The notes beneath the pieces were generated by a model. It was given only the letters and a program-made list of their open reading frames with translations, searched no databases and was not told the DNA's origin. Positions 30,506-40,414 of a stretch of DNA of 64,000 bases are shown here, piece after piece; position 1 is the first letter of the stretch, and each line of letters opens with the position of its first letter. Origin of the DNA: Noviluteimonas gilva (GTDB lineage Bacteria > Pseudomonadota > Gammaproteobacteria > Xanthomonadales > Xanthomonadaceae); contig NZ_WOXT01000003.1 of assembly GCF_009740395.1 (NCBI RefSeq), positions 186,001 to 250,000 on the forward strand, read 5' to 3'. Made by a program: the position numbers and the translations under genes.

Positions 30506-31237
30506 TCAGCCCAGCAGGTCGCCGATCCGGTAGCGCGCGGGCGGCCGGCGCGCGAGCCAGGCGGCGGCGTGGAGCGCGCCGCGGGCGAAGATGTCGCGGC
30601 TGGTCGCGCGGTGCGTCAGCTCGATCCGCTCACCCAGGGTGGCGAATTGCACCGTGTGCTCACCGACGATATCGCCGGCGCGCAGCGATGCGTAGCGCGG
30701 GATCGCACCGCCCTGCCCCGCGGCATCGCCGAGGGTGAGCGCCGTGCCCGACGGGGCGTCGAGCTTGCGGACGTGGTGCTGCTCGACGATGTCGACGTCC
30801 CAACCGGGCAATGCGCGCGCGGCGCGCTCGACCAGATCGGCGAGCACCGCCACGCCGAGGCTGAAGTTCGACGCCCACAACACCGGAATGCGCTGGCCGG
30901 CCGCATCGAGCGCGGCGCGCTGCGTGTCGGAAATCCCCGTCGTCCCGCTGACCAGTGCGCGGCCATGCTCGACGCAATACGCGAGCACGCCGTCGAAGGC
31001 TTCGGGAAGACTGAAGTCGACCACGACGTCGCACTCCGGCGCGGCGGTGAGTTCGCTCGAGGCGAATTGCGGCACGCCGTCGATCACGCGCTGGCCCACC
31101 TTGCGCGACACCGCACCCACGAGGGTGAAGGTGTCCGGTTGCTCCGCCGCCAGGCGCAGCAACGCCTGCCCCATCCGGCCATTGGCGCCGTGGAGGAGCA
31201 ATCGGATGGGTGATGTCGGCGTGATGGGTTCGTCCAT
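30506..31237 (-). CDS. dapB: 4-hydroxy-tetrahydrodipicolinate reductase
   Basis: DapB reduces the product of DapA with NAD(P)H in the diaminopimelate-lysine pathway. The 243-residue protein has the Rossmann nucleotide motif LLLHGANGRMGQALLR, the substrate-binding loop with EQHHVRKLDAPSGTA (the catalytic histidine pair), and SGTTGISD and WASNFSLGVAVL. It is slightly short compared with E. coli DapB (273), mainly in the N-terminal half, as in other xanthomonads. The ATG at 31237 follows the in-frame upstream DNA with no family similarity. It diverges from the tyrosinase gene across 215 bases in which I saw no clear promoter or operator. Confidence 0.95.
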   Translation of the reverse strand: MDEPITPTSPIRLLLHGANGRMGQALLRLAAEQPDTFTLVGAVSRKVGQRVIDGVPQFASSELTAAPECDVVVDFSLPEAFDGVLAYCVEHGRALVSGTTGISDTQRAALDAAGQRIPVLWASNFSLGVAVLADLVERAARALPGWDVDIVEQHHVRKLDAPSGTALTLGDAAGQGGAIPRYASLRAGDIVGEHTVQFATLGERIELTHRATSRDIFARGALHAAAWLARRPPARYRIGDLLG

Positions 31238-31452
31238 GCGGGTGAGGCTAGCGGAACTCTTTTCCGCACGCCATGCGTGAAGCCGCGATGACGTTGCTGA
31301 ACTCCTCGTGCGGATCGATCCGACCGTGACCGGAATCTCACGCGAAACACGGTGTTGTGTGTCGAAGGGCGCCGGGAATGAATGGATGGGACTGGGAAGG
31401 ACCATCCGCGGGCGACTTCAACACCATTGATTCGCTTGCGGAGAGTTCCACC

Positions 31453-32994
31453 ATGATTTCGCTGTCCCGCCGCCGCTTCCTGCAAGGGGCCAGCGCCATG
31501 CCGCTGGCTGCCTGGCTTTCCAGCAACGCGTTCGCGCAGAGCACGACATTGACGCGTTACGACATCGCCACGCCGCAAGGCCTGGACATGTTGACGACCT
31601 ATGCCAACGCGATGCGCATCATGCTCACGCGTCCCGAAACCGATCCGACCAGTTGGCTCTGGCAGTGGTACACGCACTTCGTCAGCGGAGCGACCACCAA
31701 GGCCGCCGAGCAGGCGCGCATCTTCGGCACTGCCGTCACGCCGCAGAGCATGCTCGCCAACGAAATGTGGAATACCTGCCAGTCGCACGCCGGGCAGAAC
31801 ACCAACCACTTCCTGCCCTGGCACCGCATGTTCGTGTTCTTCTTCGAACAGATCATCCGTGAGGTGAGCGGCCGGCCGGACTTCACCCTCCCCTATTGGG
31901 ATTACACCTCGGCCGATCCGCTCAAGCGCGGCATCCTGCCGCTGCAGTTCCGACTGCCGAACGATCCGGTGTTCAACGTGCTGTATCGCTCCAATCGCAC
32001 GACGCTCGCCAACACCGGCCAGCGCATCGACAAGACGCAGCCGACCGACCAGATGGACATCAGCGCGACGATGGCGTGCGCGGCGTACAGCACGGTCGGC
32101 ACGGTGCTGGGCTTCTGCCGTTCGGTCGACTCCAACATCCACGGGCGCATCCACGTGCTCGTGGGTACCGCCTCGAACATGGGCGCGGTGCCCTACGCCG
32201 CGCGCGACCCGCTGTTCTGGGTGCACCACTCCACCATCGACCGCATGTGGGCGAGCTGGAACCAGAACTACGCCGGCGTGAACCCCGTTTCGACGTGGGG
32301 CAACACGCAGTTCGTATTCGCCGATCGCCTGGGCCAGCGCGTGACGGGCAGGCTCAAGGACTTCTTCAGCACGAGCGTGCTGGGCTATCAGTACGACTCG
32401 CTGATCGCACCGCCGCCTCCGCCGCCGCCGCCGCCGGAACAACCGGCGCAACAGGCACCGAAGAAGAAGAAGACCCTCACCACGGTGCAGCGTGTCGCCG
32501 CATTGATGGCGAGCACGCCCGAACGCGTCGCCTCGTCGGTGAAGATGGCCGAACTGGGCGCGACCAATACGCGCGTGAGCGTGGAACGCCTGGCGGCTGC
32601 GAAGCAGGTGTCCCCGGTCCTCGGCCTGGTGCCCGCGACCGCACCGCAACGCACCTACCTGGTGTTGAAGAACCTGCATACGTGGAAACAACCGGAAGTG
32701 CTCTACCACGTGTACCTGGGACCGGCGAAGGGCAATGCGCTCAACAAGAACACCTACGTGGGCGCGATCAACTTCTTCGACGCCGAATTCCACGACCACG
32801 GTGGCAAGGGAGCGAATCTCGACACCGCCCTGGGCGAGAACTTCTTCAGCTTCGACGTGACCGATCTGCTGCGTCGTTACGAGCGTAGTGGCGCGGTGGC
32901 GCGCGATGCACTGCAGGTGACCTTCGTGCCGGGCGGCAAGCCCCGCGCGGGCGCCGGCAGCATGGTCGCCAGCATCGAATTGGTGCGTCAGTAA
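31453..32994 (+). CDS. Tat-exported tyrosinase/polyphenol oxidase with proline linker
   Basis: A copper oxidase predicted to hydroxylate and oxidise phenols to quinones outside the cytoplasm. The Tat signal SRRRFLQG lies at residues 5-12. Candidate CuA histidines are in CQSHAGQ and LPWHRMF, with another upstream. CuB histidines are H230 and H234 (SNIHGRIHVLVG) and the FWVHHSTIDRMW pair at about 258-259. A linker of nine consecutive prolines begins near residue 318 and is followed by EQPAQQAP and four lysines. The C-terminal domain (TYLVLKNLHTWKQPEVLYHVY, cited in part; FFSFDVTDLL) could be a shielding domain like that of plant enzymes. The ATG at 31453 follows GGAGAG and gives 513 residues. 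A paralogue lies immediately downstream. Confidence 0.9.
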   Translation: MISLSRRRFLQGASAMPLAAWLSSNAFAQSTTLTRYDIATPQGLDMLTTYANAMRIMLTRPETDPTSWLWQWYTHFVSGATTKAAEQARIFGTAVTPQSMLANEMWNTCQSHAGQNTNHFLPWHRMFVFFFEQIIREVSGRPDFTLPYWDYTSADPLKRGILPLQFRLPNDPVFNVLYRSNRTTLANTGQRIDKTQPTDQMDISATMACAAYSTVGTVLGFCRSVDSNIHGRIHVLVGTASNMGAVPYAARDPLFWVHHSTIDRMWASWNQNYAGVNPVSTWGNTQFVFADRLGQRVTGRLKDFFSTSVLGYQYDSLIAPPPPPPPPPEQPAQQAPKKKKTLTTVQRVAALMASTPERVASSVKMAELGATNTRVSVERLAAAKQVSPVLGLVPATAPQRTYLVLKNLHTWKQPEVLYHVYLGPAKGNALNKNTYVGAINFFDAEFHDHGGKGANLDTALGENFFSFDVTDLLRRYERSGAVARDALQVTFVPGGKPRAGAGSMVASIELVRQ

Positions 32995-33004
32995 CGACGC
33001 ATCC

Positions 33005-33032
33005 ACCGCGCGCCCGGCAGCGGGCGCGCGGT
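33005..33032 (+). terminator. Perfect 12-bp hairpin between the two tyrosinase genes
   Basis: ACCGCGCGCCCG and CGGGCGCGCGGT pair completely around a GCAG tetraloop, ten bases after the first tyrosinase stop. No T-run follows. It may slow or stop polymerase, or protect the 3' end of the first message. The rest of the 173-base gap holds the AGGAGA ribosome-binding site of the second gene. Confidence 0.6.
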
Positions 33033-33167
33033 GAAGGCAGGGGGGCTGCACTTCGCGTTCCACGAGAGCCGCTTACACCCTGCCGTCACCCGGGCGACGG
33101 GCAAGCTCGGGATATCGCGGCGGGGGGCGTGAGTTCTTCTGCTGCACGAAATCGCAGGAGAACCATC

Positions 33168-34694
33168 GTGAGCGACCTGACTTCAAGCAACCTGACGTTG
33201 AGCAGCGTCACCCGACGCAATTTGCTCAAGGGCATCGCGGCCGCGCCGCTGGTGTTCGGCTTCGCGCGCAACGCGCGTGCGGCCACCAGCCTGCGCTGCG
33301 ACCTGTCCACGCCCGGCGGCCTGGACATGCTGGCGACGTATGCCAACGGCCTGCGCGCGATGCAGGCGATGACGCCCGACAATCCTTCGAGCTGGATGTG
33401 GCAGTGGTACACCCACTTCGTCGACGGCGCGACCGACAAGACCAACGAAGTGGCGCGCGTGTGGGGCGAAACGCTCACGCCGCAGCGCACGCTCGCCGAA
33501 GAAGTCTGGAACACGTGCCAATCGCATGCCGGCCAGAGTTCGAACAACTTCCTGCCGTGGCATCGCTATTACGTCTGGATGCTCGAACGCATCATCCGCA
33601 CCGTCACCGGGCGCGTGGATTTCGCGATGCCCTATTGGAACTACACCTCCGCCGACCCGGCGCAGCGCGGCGTGGTGCCGCTGCAGTTCCGCATGCCCGA
33701 CGATCCGGTGTTCGGCGTGCTGTATCGCCCGAATCGCGTGGCGCGCGCGAACAACGGCCTGCCCATCCACGCCCTGCAACCGGGCGATGCGATGAACATC
33801 GACGAAGCGATGTCGAAGACCAATTACAGCACCGTCGGCAGCGTCACCGGCTTCGGCCGCACGCTGGATTCGACCATCCACGGCCGCATCCACACCCTGG
33901 TGGGCAACACGCGCGGCATGGGCGCGGTGCCGTACGCGGGCAACGACCCGCTGTTCTTCGTGCACCACTGCAACATCGACCGCATGTGGGCGAGCTGGAA
34001 CAAGAACGGCAACAAGAACCCGACCGATGCCGTCGCCAACCCGTGGATCAACAACGCCTTCGTGATGGCCGACGAGCGCGGCCTGCGTTCGACGCGCAGC
34101 ATCAAGAATCTCTTCAGCGCGCTGCAGCTGGGGTACGACTACGACGCGTTCTTCCCGCGTCCGCCGGTCGCGCCGACCACGCCGCCGCCGGCCACGCTCG
34201 CCGCGAAGGCTGTGTCCGGTGCGCAGAAGGTCGCCTCGGCCGTGAACATGGTGAACCTGGGCGCCGCGCCGACGACGGTGAAACTCGCGCGCCTTGCGAA
34301 CGCACGCGCCACCGACATGCTCGGCCTGGACACGAGCGATGCGCGCCGCACCTTCCTCGTGCTGCGCAAGCTGCACGCGTGGAAACAGCCGGGCGTGCTC
34401 TACCACGTGTACCTGTGCGCATCGCCGACCGCGGGCACCGATGCCGCGAACTACGTCGGCAACATCAACTTCTTCGACGCTGAATTCCACGAACACGGCG
34501 GCGGCAGCAAGCTCGACACCGCGCTCGGCGAGAATTTCTACAGCTTCGACGTCACCGCATTGCTGTCCGGCATGGCCAAGCGACCGCGCGCCAGTACGAC
34601 GCGCGAGATGCTGTTCGTGAAAATCGTGCCGGGCGGCAAACCAGAAACGGGCGCCGATGCGATGGTCGCCCAGGTCGACCTGGTCCGGCAGTAA
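33168..34694 (+). CDS. Second Tat-exported tyrosinase, paralogue of the preceding gene
   Basis: The 508-residue product closely follows the upstream tyrosinase: CQSHAGQSSNNFLPWHR for CuA, STIHGRIHTLVGN and LFFVHHCNIDRMWASW for CuB, and the same C-terminal domain (RRTFLVLRKLHAWKQPGVLYH in parts, ENFYSFDVTALL). The Tat motif is TRRNLLKG, after a longer N-terminus. The nine-proline linker of the first copy is replaced by FPRPPVAPTTPPPATLA. The GTG at 33168, eight bases after AGGAGA, is preferred to an earlier GTG at 33129. The two genes are almost certainly a tandem duplication. Both probably oxidise extracellular phenols and may help make melanin-like pigment. No copper chaperone gene lies alongside. 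Confidence 0.9.
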   Translation: MSDLTSSNLTLSSVTRRNLLKGIAAAPLVFGFARNARAATSLRCDLSTPGGLDMLATYANGLRAMQAMTPDNPSSWMWQWYTHFVDGATDKTNEVARVWGETLTPQRTLAEEVWNTCQSHAGQSSNNFLPWHRYYVWMLERIIRTVTGRVDFAMPYWNYTSADPAQRGVVPLQFRMPDDPVFGVLYRPNRVARANNGLPIHALQPGDAMNIDEAMSKTNYSTVGSVTGFGRTLDSTIHGRIHTLVGNTRGMGAVPYAGNDPLFFVHHCNIDRMWASWNKNGNKNPTDAVANPWINNAFVMADERGLRSTRSIKNLFSALQLGYDYDAFFPRPPVAPTTPPPATLAAKAVSGAQKVASAVNMVNLGAAPTTVKLARLANARATDMLGLDTSDARRTFLVLRKLHAWKQPGVLYHVYLCASPTAGTDAANYVGNINFFDAEFHEHGGGSKLDTALGENFYSFDVTALLSGMAKRPRASTTREMLFVKIVPGGKPETGADAMVAQVDLVRQ

Positions 34695-34724
34695 CGCCGG
34701 ACCAGGCGCGCAGGCGCTGAAGGA

Positions 34725-36599
34725 TCACTCCTTCGTCGCGTACACCAGTTGCGCCTGCACGTTGGCGCGCACCTTCTTCAGCTGCGCGGCGTAATCGGCG
34801 TTGAAGGCGGCCGAGCAGATCGGGCCCTTCGCGCGATCCTCCAGCAGGCGATGGATCGTCACGACGTTGCCGGCCCGCGTCGTCGTGGCGACGTAGCGAA
34901 GCGCCGGGCCATCGAGGGTCACCGCCGGCGGCACCGCGATGACCTGCATGCCCTCGGCGAATTCCAGTCGATACGTTTCTTCGAACGTCGCGCCCACGCA
35001 CGCCGAGGGATGGGCCGTGTCGGATTCCTGCGCGGCGAGCGATTCGATCGGACGCGGCACGTACATCGGCGGCCGCACCGGGAACGCGCCCGGCACCGGC
35101 AGCAACTGTTCGACCTGGAAGTCGGCCGTCAGCGAATGCGTGTCGAGCAGCGGCTTGGCATCCGGCCAGGCGATGTTGCCCTTGGCCGTATGTCCCTGGA
35201 ACATCTTCGAGACCAGATCCTTGCGCGTTTCTTCGTCGATGTTGCGCAGCGAGGCGCGCGTCATCTCCGCGAACATCCCGCCGAACTGCGCGGACATCGT
35301 GCCGTCCACCGAGCCGTCGGCGGCGATCTTCATGGTCACGTCGACCTTGTGCACGTTGCGCTCGTCCGCGTGCGCGGGCGTCTTCGACACGGCCACCGGG
35401 CCGCCGACGAGCAGCACGGGCTTGCCCGCCACGTTCGGCGGCAGCGAACCGAACGGCGTGGAATCGGATGTCGAATCGACATACAGGTCCAGGCCCGGCA
35501 GATAGTTGATGACGTGGTTGACCATCGAAACGACGGGCACCTCGGGCAGCGTGTAGCTGGAGCTGGCGTTCACCAGCGCCTGGCGGCTCTCGATGCCCTT
35601 GGCGGTCAGCAATGCCTGCAGCAGCGTCGCATGGTCCTTGCAGTCGCCCATGCGGTTGTCGAGCACGAAGGTGGTGTCGCGCGGCACGACGGCGCCCAGG
35701 CCGATGCAATTGCCGGCGTAACGAATGTTCGTCGCGACCCAGTCGTAGAGCGCATGCGCGACGTCGCGCTCGCCCTGCTTGCCCTTCGCGATCTCGTCGG
35801 CGAGCTTGCGGATGCGATCGTCCGGCACCGCCTTGGGCAGTGCGCGGACGCCGTAGGCCTGCGCGATCTGCGCGTTGTCCTGGAAAGTGGAATACAGCAG
35901 CGAAGGCGAGTCGCCGAAGCTGTAGACGCTCCAGTCCTTGCGTTCGGATTCCACCGGCGCGCGGTTCTGCCACGTCCATTCGACGACGCGGCGGTCGTCC
36001 TGCAGCGCGTTGCGCGATTCCTTCAGGCCCCAGGCTTTCCAGCGCGGCTGCATGGACTCGGGCGCGTCGATGCGCACGCGCACGTCGCCTTCGTAGCGGG
36101 CCTCGTCGAACGCTTCGACGGTGGAGAAGCGATCGTCGAAGATCGGCGTCTTGACCGTCGTGCGGTATTTCAGGCCGACGGTGTCGCCGACTTCCAGGTC
36201 GGGATAGACGACGGTAAGCGTGGTCCGGTCGGAGAACGCCGGGTTGCCGTCGCCCTCCCCGCCCTCGACGCTCTTCTGGTAATTGTCCTTCGGCACGTCG
36301 ACGCGGCGGCCGTCGGCCTTGCGCGTGTAGGCTTCCAGCACTTCAACCGCTTCGGTGCTGGTGCTGTAGCCGACCGTGACCTGGCGCATGTAGTCCACGC
36401 CCGGCTCCTTGAGCAGCTTGATCGTCGATTCGCGGGTTTCGACATACGTGCCGTCGGCCTGCACGACATAGTCGAGCGCGAAGGTCTCGCGCCGCATCGG
36501 TGCGGTGTCCGCCTTCTGCGCCTTGCCATCGGCGGCCATCGTGGCCGCGCACGCGAACATCGCGAGCACGACCGGCCAACGCTTCCATCCCTGCGTCAT
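34725..36599 (-). CDS. Exported DUF3857 and transglutaminase-like domain protein
   Basis: The 624-residue protein has a signal peptide (hydrophobic VVLAMFACAATMAA). A DUF3857 region follows (YVVQADGTYVETRESTIKLL in parts, TLTVVYPDLEVGDTVGLKYRT in parts). It is joined to a transglutaminase-like domain whose triad candidates are the cysteine of RMGDCKDHATLLQALL, the histidine of VSMVNHVINYL and the aspartate of LYVDSTSD. The C-terminal third is all-beta and has no recognised motif. Such proteins are common in Bacteroidetes and xanthomonads and are probably periplasmic; they may crosslink or hydrolyse peptides. The gene converges on the second tyrosinase with a 30-base gap and lies before dnaJ's end on the same strand. 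Confidence 0.88.
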   Translation of the reverse strand: MTQGWKRWPVVLAMFACAATMAADGKAQKADTAPMRRETFALDYVVQADGTYVETRESTIKLLKEPGVDYMRQVTVGYSTSTEAVEVLEAYTRKADGRRVDVPKDNYQKSVEGGEGDGNPAFSDRTTLTVVYPDLEVGDTVGLKYRTTVKTPIFDDRFSTVEAFDEARYEGDVRVRIDAPESMQPRWKAWGLKESRNALQDDRRVVEWTWQNRAPVESERKDWSVYSFGDSPSLLYSTFQDNAQIAQAYGVRALPKAVPDDRIRKLADEIAKGKQGERDVAHALYDWVATNIRYAGNCIGLGAVVPRDTTFVLDNRMGDCKDHATLLQALLTAKGIESRQALVNASSSYTLPEVPVVSMVNHVINYLPGLDLYVDSTSDSTPFGSLPPNVAGKPVLLVGGPVAVSKTPAHADERNVHKVDVTMKIAADGSVDGTMSAQFGGMFAEMTRASLRNIDEETRKDLVSKMFQGHTAKGNIAWPDAKPLLDTHSLTADFQVEQLLPVPGAFPVRPPMYVPRPIESLAAQESDTAHPSACVGATFEETYRLEFAEGMQVIAVPPAVTLDGPALRYVATTTRAGNVVTIHRLLEDRAKGPICSAAFNADYAAQLKKVRANVQAQLVYATKE

Positions 36600-36667
36600 T
36601 GATGCTTCTCCGTTGCAGGCGCGGGCCCCTCCCGCGCGCTGCCCCGGATGCTAGCGCATGACCCGGA

Positions 36668-37798
36668 TCAGCTGGTCATCCGATCCCAGAAACCTTTCAC
36701 CCCGTCGATGAAGGTGCTCGACTTGGGCGAGTGCTTGCGCGCGCCGTCGCCGACGAAGGTGGCTTCGAACTTCTCGAGCAGGTCGCGTTGTTCGGCGGTG
36801 AGGTTCACCGGCGTTTCGACGACGGCCTTGCAGTACAGATCGCCCGGCGCGCGGCTGCGCACGGAGCGAACGCCGCGATCGCGCAGGCGGAAGACCTTGC
36901 CGGTCTGCGTTTCGGCGGGGACGCGCAGTTCGAGATCGCCGTGCAGCGTGGGCACGCGGATGATGTCGCCGAGCGCGGCCTGCGAAATGCGCAGCGGGAT
37001 GTCGCAATGCAGGTCGTCGCCGTCGCGTTCGAAGATGTCGTGCGGACGCACGCGCACTTCGACGAACAGATCGCCCGGCGGTGTACCGGACGGACCGGCT
37101 TCGCCTTCGCCCTGCAGGCGGATGCGGTCGCCGTTGTCGACGCCCGCGGGGATCTTCACCGAGAGGACTTTTTCTTCCTCCAGGCGGCCCTGCCCCATGC
37201 ACGGCTTGCACGGATTGGGGATGGTCTTGCCGCGCCCGGCGCAATGCGGGCAGGTCTGCTGCATCTGGAAGATGCCGCGCTGCATGCGCACCTGGCCGCG
37301 GCCGTGGCAGGTCTTGCAGTCTTCGAGGATGCCGTCGTTGGAACCGGTGCCCGCGCAGTGGTGGCACGAAACCAATGTGGGCACTTCGATGCGCTTGTCG
37401 ATGCCCGCGACCGCTTCTTCGAGATCCAGCTCCATCACGTAGCCGATGTCGGCGCCGCGACGTGGACCGCCGCGCGCGCCGCCACCGCCGAAGATGTTGC
37501 CGAAGATGTCGCCGAAGATGTCGCCCATGTCGGCGTACCCGGCACCGCCGGGCCCGCCGCCTCCGCCCATGCCGTGTTCGAACGCGGCATGGCCGTGCTG
37601 GTCGTAGACGCGGCGCTTGGCCGGCTCCGACAACACTTCGTAGGCTTCCTTGCATTCCTTGAACGCGGCTTCCGCGGCGTGGTCGCCGGGGTTGCGGTCC
37701 GGGTGATGCTTCATCGCAGAGCGACGGTAGGCCTTCTTCAGGTCATCGTCGCTTGCGTCCCGGGCCACGCCGAGGACTTCGTAGTAGTCGCGTTTCAT
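36668..37798 (-). CDS. dnaJ: Chaperone protein DnaJ (Hsp40)
   Basis: DnaJ presents unfolded proteins to DnaK and stimulates its ATPase. The 376-residue protein has the J domain with the HPD motif ([11 protein letters not shown]), and a glycine/phenylalanine-rich region ([19 protein letters not shown]). A zinc-binding region with four CxxCxGxG repeats ([32 protein letters not shown]) follows, and then the C-terminal substrate-binding domains. The length matches E. coli DnaJ (376). It starts seven bases after the dnaK stop and is the last gene of hrcA-grpE-dnaK-dnaJ. Confidence 0.98.
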   Translation of the reverse strand: MKRDYYEVLGVARDASDDDLKKAYRRSAMKHHPDRNPGDHAAEAAFKECKEAYEVLSEPAKRRVYDQHGHAAFEHGMGGGGGPGGAGYADMGDIFGDIFGNIFGGGGARGGPRRGADIGYVMELDLEEAVAGIDKRIEVPTLVSCHHCAGTGSNDGILEDCKTCHGRGQVRMQRGIFQMQQTCPHCAGRGKTIPNPCKPCMGQGRLEEEKVLSVKIPAGVDNGDRIRLQGEGEAGPSGTPPGDLFVEVRVRPHDIFERDGDDLHCDIPLRISQAALGDIIRVPTLHGDLELRVPAETQTGKVFRLRDRGVRSVRSRAPGDLYCKAVVETPVNLTAEQRDLLEKFEATFVGDGARKHSPKSSTFIDGVKGFWDRMTS

Positions 37799-37805
37799 CC
37801 GTCGA

Positions 37806-39722
37806 TTACTTCTTGTCGTCCTTGACCTCGGTGAACTCGGCATCGACGACGTCGTCGCCGCCCGCCGCGCCGCCACCCTGCGGGCCGCCGGCGTCGCCGC
37901 CGCCCTGCCCGCCGGCCGCCGCCGCAAGCGTCTGCGCCACTTCTTCCAGCGCACGCGTCTTCGCTTCGATCTGGCCCTTGTCGTCGCCCTTCATCGCGGT
38001 TTCCAGATCCGACAGCGCGCCTTCGACGCGACCGATCACTTCGCCACCGACCTTGCTGCCGTGCTCGGTGATCGCGCTGCGCACCGAGTGGATCAGCGCG
38101 TCGGCCTGGTTGCGGGCCTGCACGAGCTCATGGAACTTCTTGTCGTCTTCGCGATGCGCTTCGGCGTCCTGCACCATCCGCTGGATTTCTTCGTCCGACA
38201 GGCCCGAGCCGGCCTTGATCTCGACCTTCTGCTCCTTGCCCGTCTTCTTGTCCTTGGCGTGCACGTGGAGGATGCCGTTGGCGTCGATGTCGAAGGACAC
38301 TTCGATCTGCGGCATGCCGCGCGGCGCGGCGTCGATGCCCGACAGGTCGAAGCGCGCGAGCGACTTGTTGTAGCGCGCCTGCTCGCGTTCGCCCTGCAGC
38401 ACGTGCACCGTCACCGCGGACTGGTTGTCCTCGGCGGTGGAGAAGGTCTGCGAAGCCTTGGTCGGGATCGTGGTGTTCTTCTCGATGATCTTGGTGAACA
38501 CGCCGCCGAGGGTTTCGATGCCCAGGCTCAGCGGGGTCACGTCGAGCAGCAGCACGTCCTTGACGTCGCCGGCGAGCACGCCGCCCTGGATCGCCGCGCC
38601 GAGCGCGACGGCTTCATCGGGATTGACGTCCTTGCGCGGTTCCTTGCCGAAGAACTCGCCCACCATCGTCTGCACCTTCGGCATGCGGGTCTGGCCGCCG
38701 ACGAGGATGACTTCGCTGATTTCGCTGGCGCGCAGGCCGGCGTCGTTCAGCGCGATGCGGCACGGTTCGATGGTCTTCTTGACCAGGTCGTCGACCAGCG
38801 CCTCGAGCTTGGCGCGCGTGAGCTTGATGTTCAGGTGCTTGGGACCCGACGCATCGGCGGTGACGTACGGCAGGTTCACTTCGGTCTGCTGCGCGGAGGA
38901 CAGCTCGATCTTCGCGCGCTCGGCCGCGTCCTTCAGGCGCTGCAGCGCGAGCGGATCCTTGCGCAGGTCGATGCCCTGGTCCTTGAGGAATTCCTCGACG
39001 AGGTAATCGATGACGCGCTTGTCGAAGTCTTCGCCGCCCAGGAACGTATCGCCGTTGGTGGAAAGCACTTCGACCTGCATCTCGCCGTCGACCGACGCGA
39101 TCTCGATGATCGAGACGTCGAACGTGCCGCCGCCGAGGTCGTACACGGCCACCTTGCGGTCGCCGCCCTTCTTGTCCATGCCGTAGGCCAGCGCGGCCGC
39201 GGTCGGCTCGTTGATGATGCGCTTGACCTCCAGGCCCGCGATGCGGCCGGCGTCCTTGGTCGCCTGGCGCTGGCTGTCGTTGAAGTACGCCGGCACCGTG
39301 ATGACCGCTTCGGTCACCGGCTCGCCCAGGTAGGCCTCGGCGGTCTTCTTCATCTTCTCCAGCACGCGCGCGGAGACTTCCTGCGGCGAAAGCTTCTTGC
39401 CGTCGGCGGTGGCGACCCACGCGTCACCGTTGTCGTGCTCGGCGATCGCGTACGACACCAGGCCGATGTCCTTCTGGACTTCGGCATCCTTGAACTTGCG
39501 GCCGATGAGGCGCTTGACCGCGAAGAACGTGTTCTTCGGGTTGGTGACCGCCTGGCGCTTGGCCGAGGCGCCGACCAGGACTTCGCCGTCCTTGGTGTAG
39601 GCCACGATGGACGGGGTGGTGCGATCGCCCTCGCTGTTCTCGATGACGCGCGCCTTGCCGCCTTCCATGATCGCCACGCACGAGTTCGTCGTGCCCAGGT
39701 CGATGCCGATGATCTTGCCCAT
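37806..39722 (-). CDS. dnaK: Chaperone protein DnaK (Hsp70)
   Basis: DnaK binds exposed hydrophobic stretches in an ATP-controlled cycle with DnaJ and GrpE. The 638-residue product starts with the signature [14 protein letters not shown], and has the phosphate loops [13 protein letters not shown] and [13 protein letters not shown]. It also has the linker [19 protein letters not shown] (in parts) and a C-terminal glycine-rich lid tail ending in TEVKDDKK, the EEVD-like tail of bacterial DnaK. The length equals E. coli DnaK (638). A GGAGGGAGA ribosome-binding site precedes the ATG. The 107-base gap to grpE contains a small GCGGCT/AGCCGC hairpin (39800-39816) but no clear sigma-32 promoter. Confidence 0.99.
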   Translation of the reverse strand: MGKIIGIDLGTTNSCVAIMEGGKARVIENSEGDRTTPSIVAYTKDGEVLVGASAKRQAVTNPKNTFFAVKRLIGRKFKDAEVQKDIGLVSYAIAEHDNGDAWVATADGKKLSPQEVSARVLEKMKKTAEAYLGEPVTEAVITVPAYFNDSQRQATKDAGRIAGLEVKRIINEPTAAALAYGMDKKGGDRKVAVYDLGGGTFDVSIIEIASVDGEMQVEVLSTNGDTFLGGEDFDKRVIDYLVEEFLKDQGIDLRKDPLALQRLKDAAERAKIELSSAQQTEVNLPYVTADASGPKHLNIKLTRAKLEALVDDLVKKTIEPCRIALNDAGLRASEISEVILVGGQTRMPKVQTMVGEFFGKEPRKDVNPDEAVALGAAIQGGVLAGDVKDVLLLDVTPLSLGIETLGGVFTKIIEKNTTIPTKASQTFSTAEDNQSAVTVHVLQGEREQARYNKSLARFDLSGIDAAPRGMPQIEVSFDIDANGILHVHAKDKKTGKEQKVEIKAGSGLSDEEIQRMVQDAEAHREDDKKFHELVQARNQADALIHSVRSAITEHGSKVGGEVIGRVEGALSDLETAMKGDDKGQIEAKTRALEEVAQTLAAAAGGQGGGDAGGPQGGGAAGGDDVVDAEFTEVKDDKK

Positions 39723-39829
39723 GTTGTCTCCCTCCGAAACTTTTGAATTTTGTTGGCGGCGGTGCCGCCCCGAATGCCTGTGAAGTAGGGTTCAGCGCGG
39801 CGGCTTCAAGAGCCGCGGCTGCAACCCGT

Positions 39830-40345
39830 TCAGTCGTGGCGCGCCACGACCACCAGTGCCGGGCGCAACAGGCGCTCGTTCAGCACGTAGCCTTTCTGGA
39901 AGACCTGCACGACGCTGCCCGGCGGCAACGTGGCCGCCTCGACCATGCTCATGGCCTGGTGGCGGTCGGGGTCGAAGGTCTCGCCCGGCTTGGGCGCCAC
40001 TTCGAGCAGGCCGTTGGCCTCGGCGATGCGATGCAGCTGGCGGAGCGTGAGCTCCATGCCTTCGCGCAGCGGGTCGGCCTTTTCAGCGGCCGACAGGCCG
40101 GCTTCCATGCTGTCGAACAGCGGCAGCAGCTCGGAAAGCAGGCGTTCGTTGGCGAACTTGCGGGCCATCTCGACATCGCGGGCCAGGCGCTTGCGCTGGT
40201 TGTCTAGGTCGGCGCGCTCACGCAGTTGCTCGGCGCGGAGTTGTTCGATCTCGCCGCGGAGGGCTTCGATCTGGTCGTGCGAGGCGTCCTCGGGGTCGAG
40301 GGCCGCGTCGGCGTCCCGGGGTTCCTGCGTGGGTTCCTGAATCAT
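39830..40345 (-). CDS. grpE: Nucleotide exchange factor GrpE
   Basis: GrpE releases ADP from DnaK. The 171-residue protein has the long N-terminal coiled coil ([28 protein letters not shown] in parts). It is followed by the four-helix and beta-wing head with the conserved segments [28 protein letters not shown] and [23 protein letters not shown] (in parts). The length is usual for gammaproteobacteria. ATG 40345 is preferred to an upstream in-frame start because it gives the family-like acidic N-terminus. It lies 69 bases after hrcA. Confidence 0.96.
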   Translation of the reverse strand: MIQEPTQEPRDADAALDPEDASHDQIEALRGEIEQLRAEQLRERADLDNQRKRLARDVEMARKFANERLLSELLPLFDSMEAGLSAAEKADPLREGMELTLRQLHRIAEANGLLEVAPKPGETFDPDRHQAMSMVEAATLPPGSVVQVFQKGYVLNERLLRPALVVVARHD

Positions 40346-40414
40346 GCGAATCGGTCCGTTCGGTGGCGTCCTCGCCACCCGTGGTCACAGCGATGCGGCC
40401 GGACCGAGCGGCTT

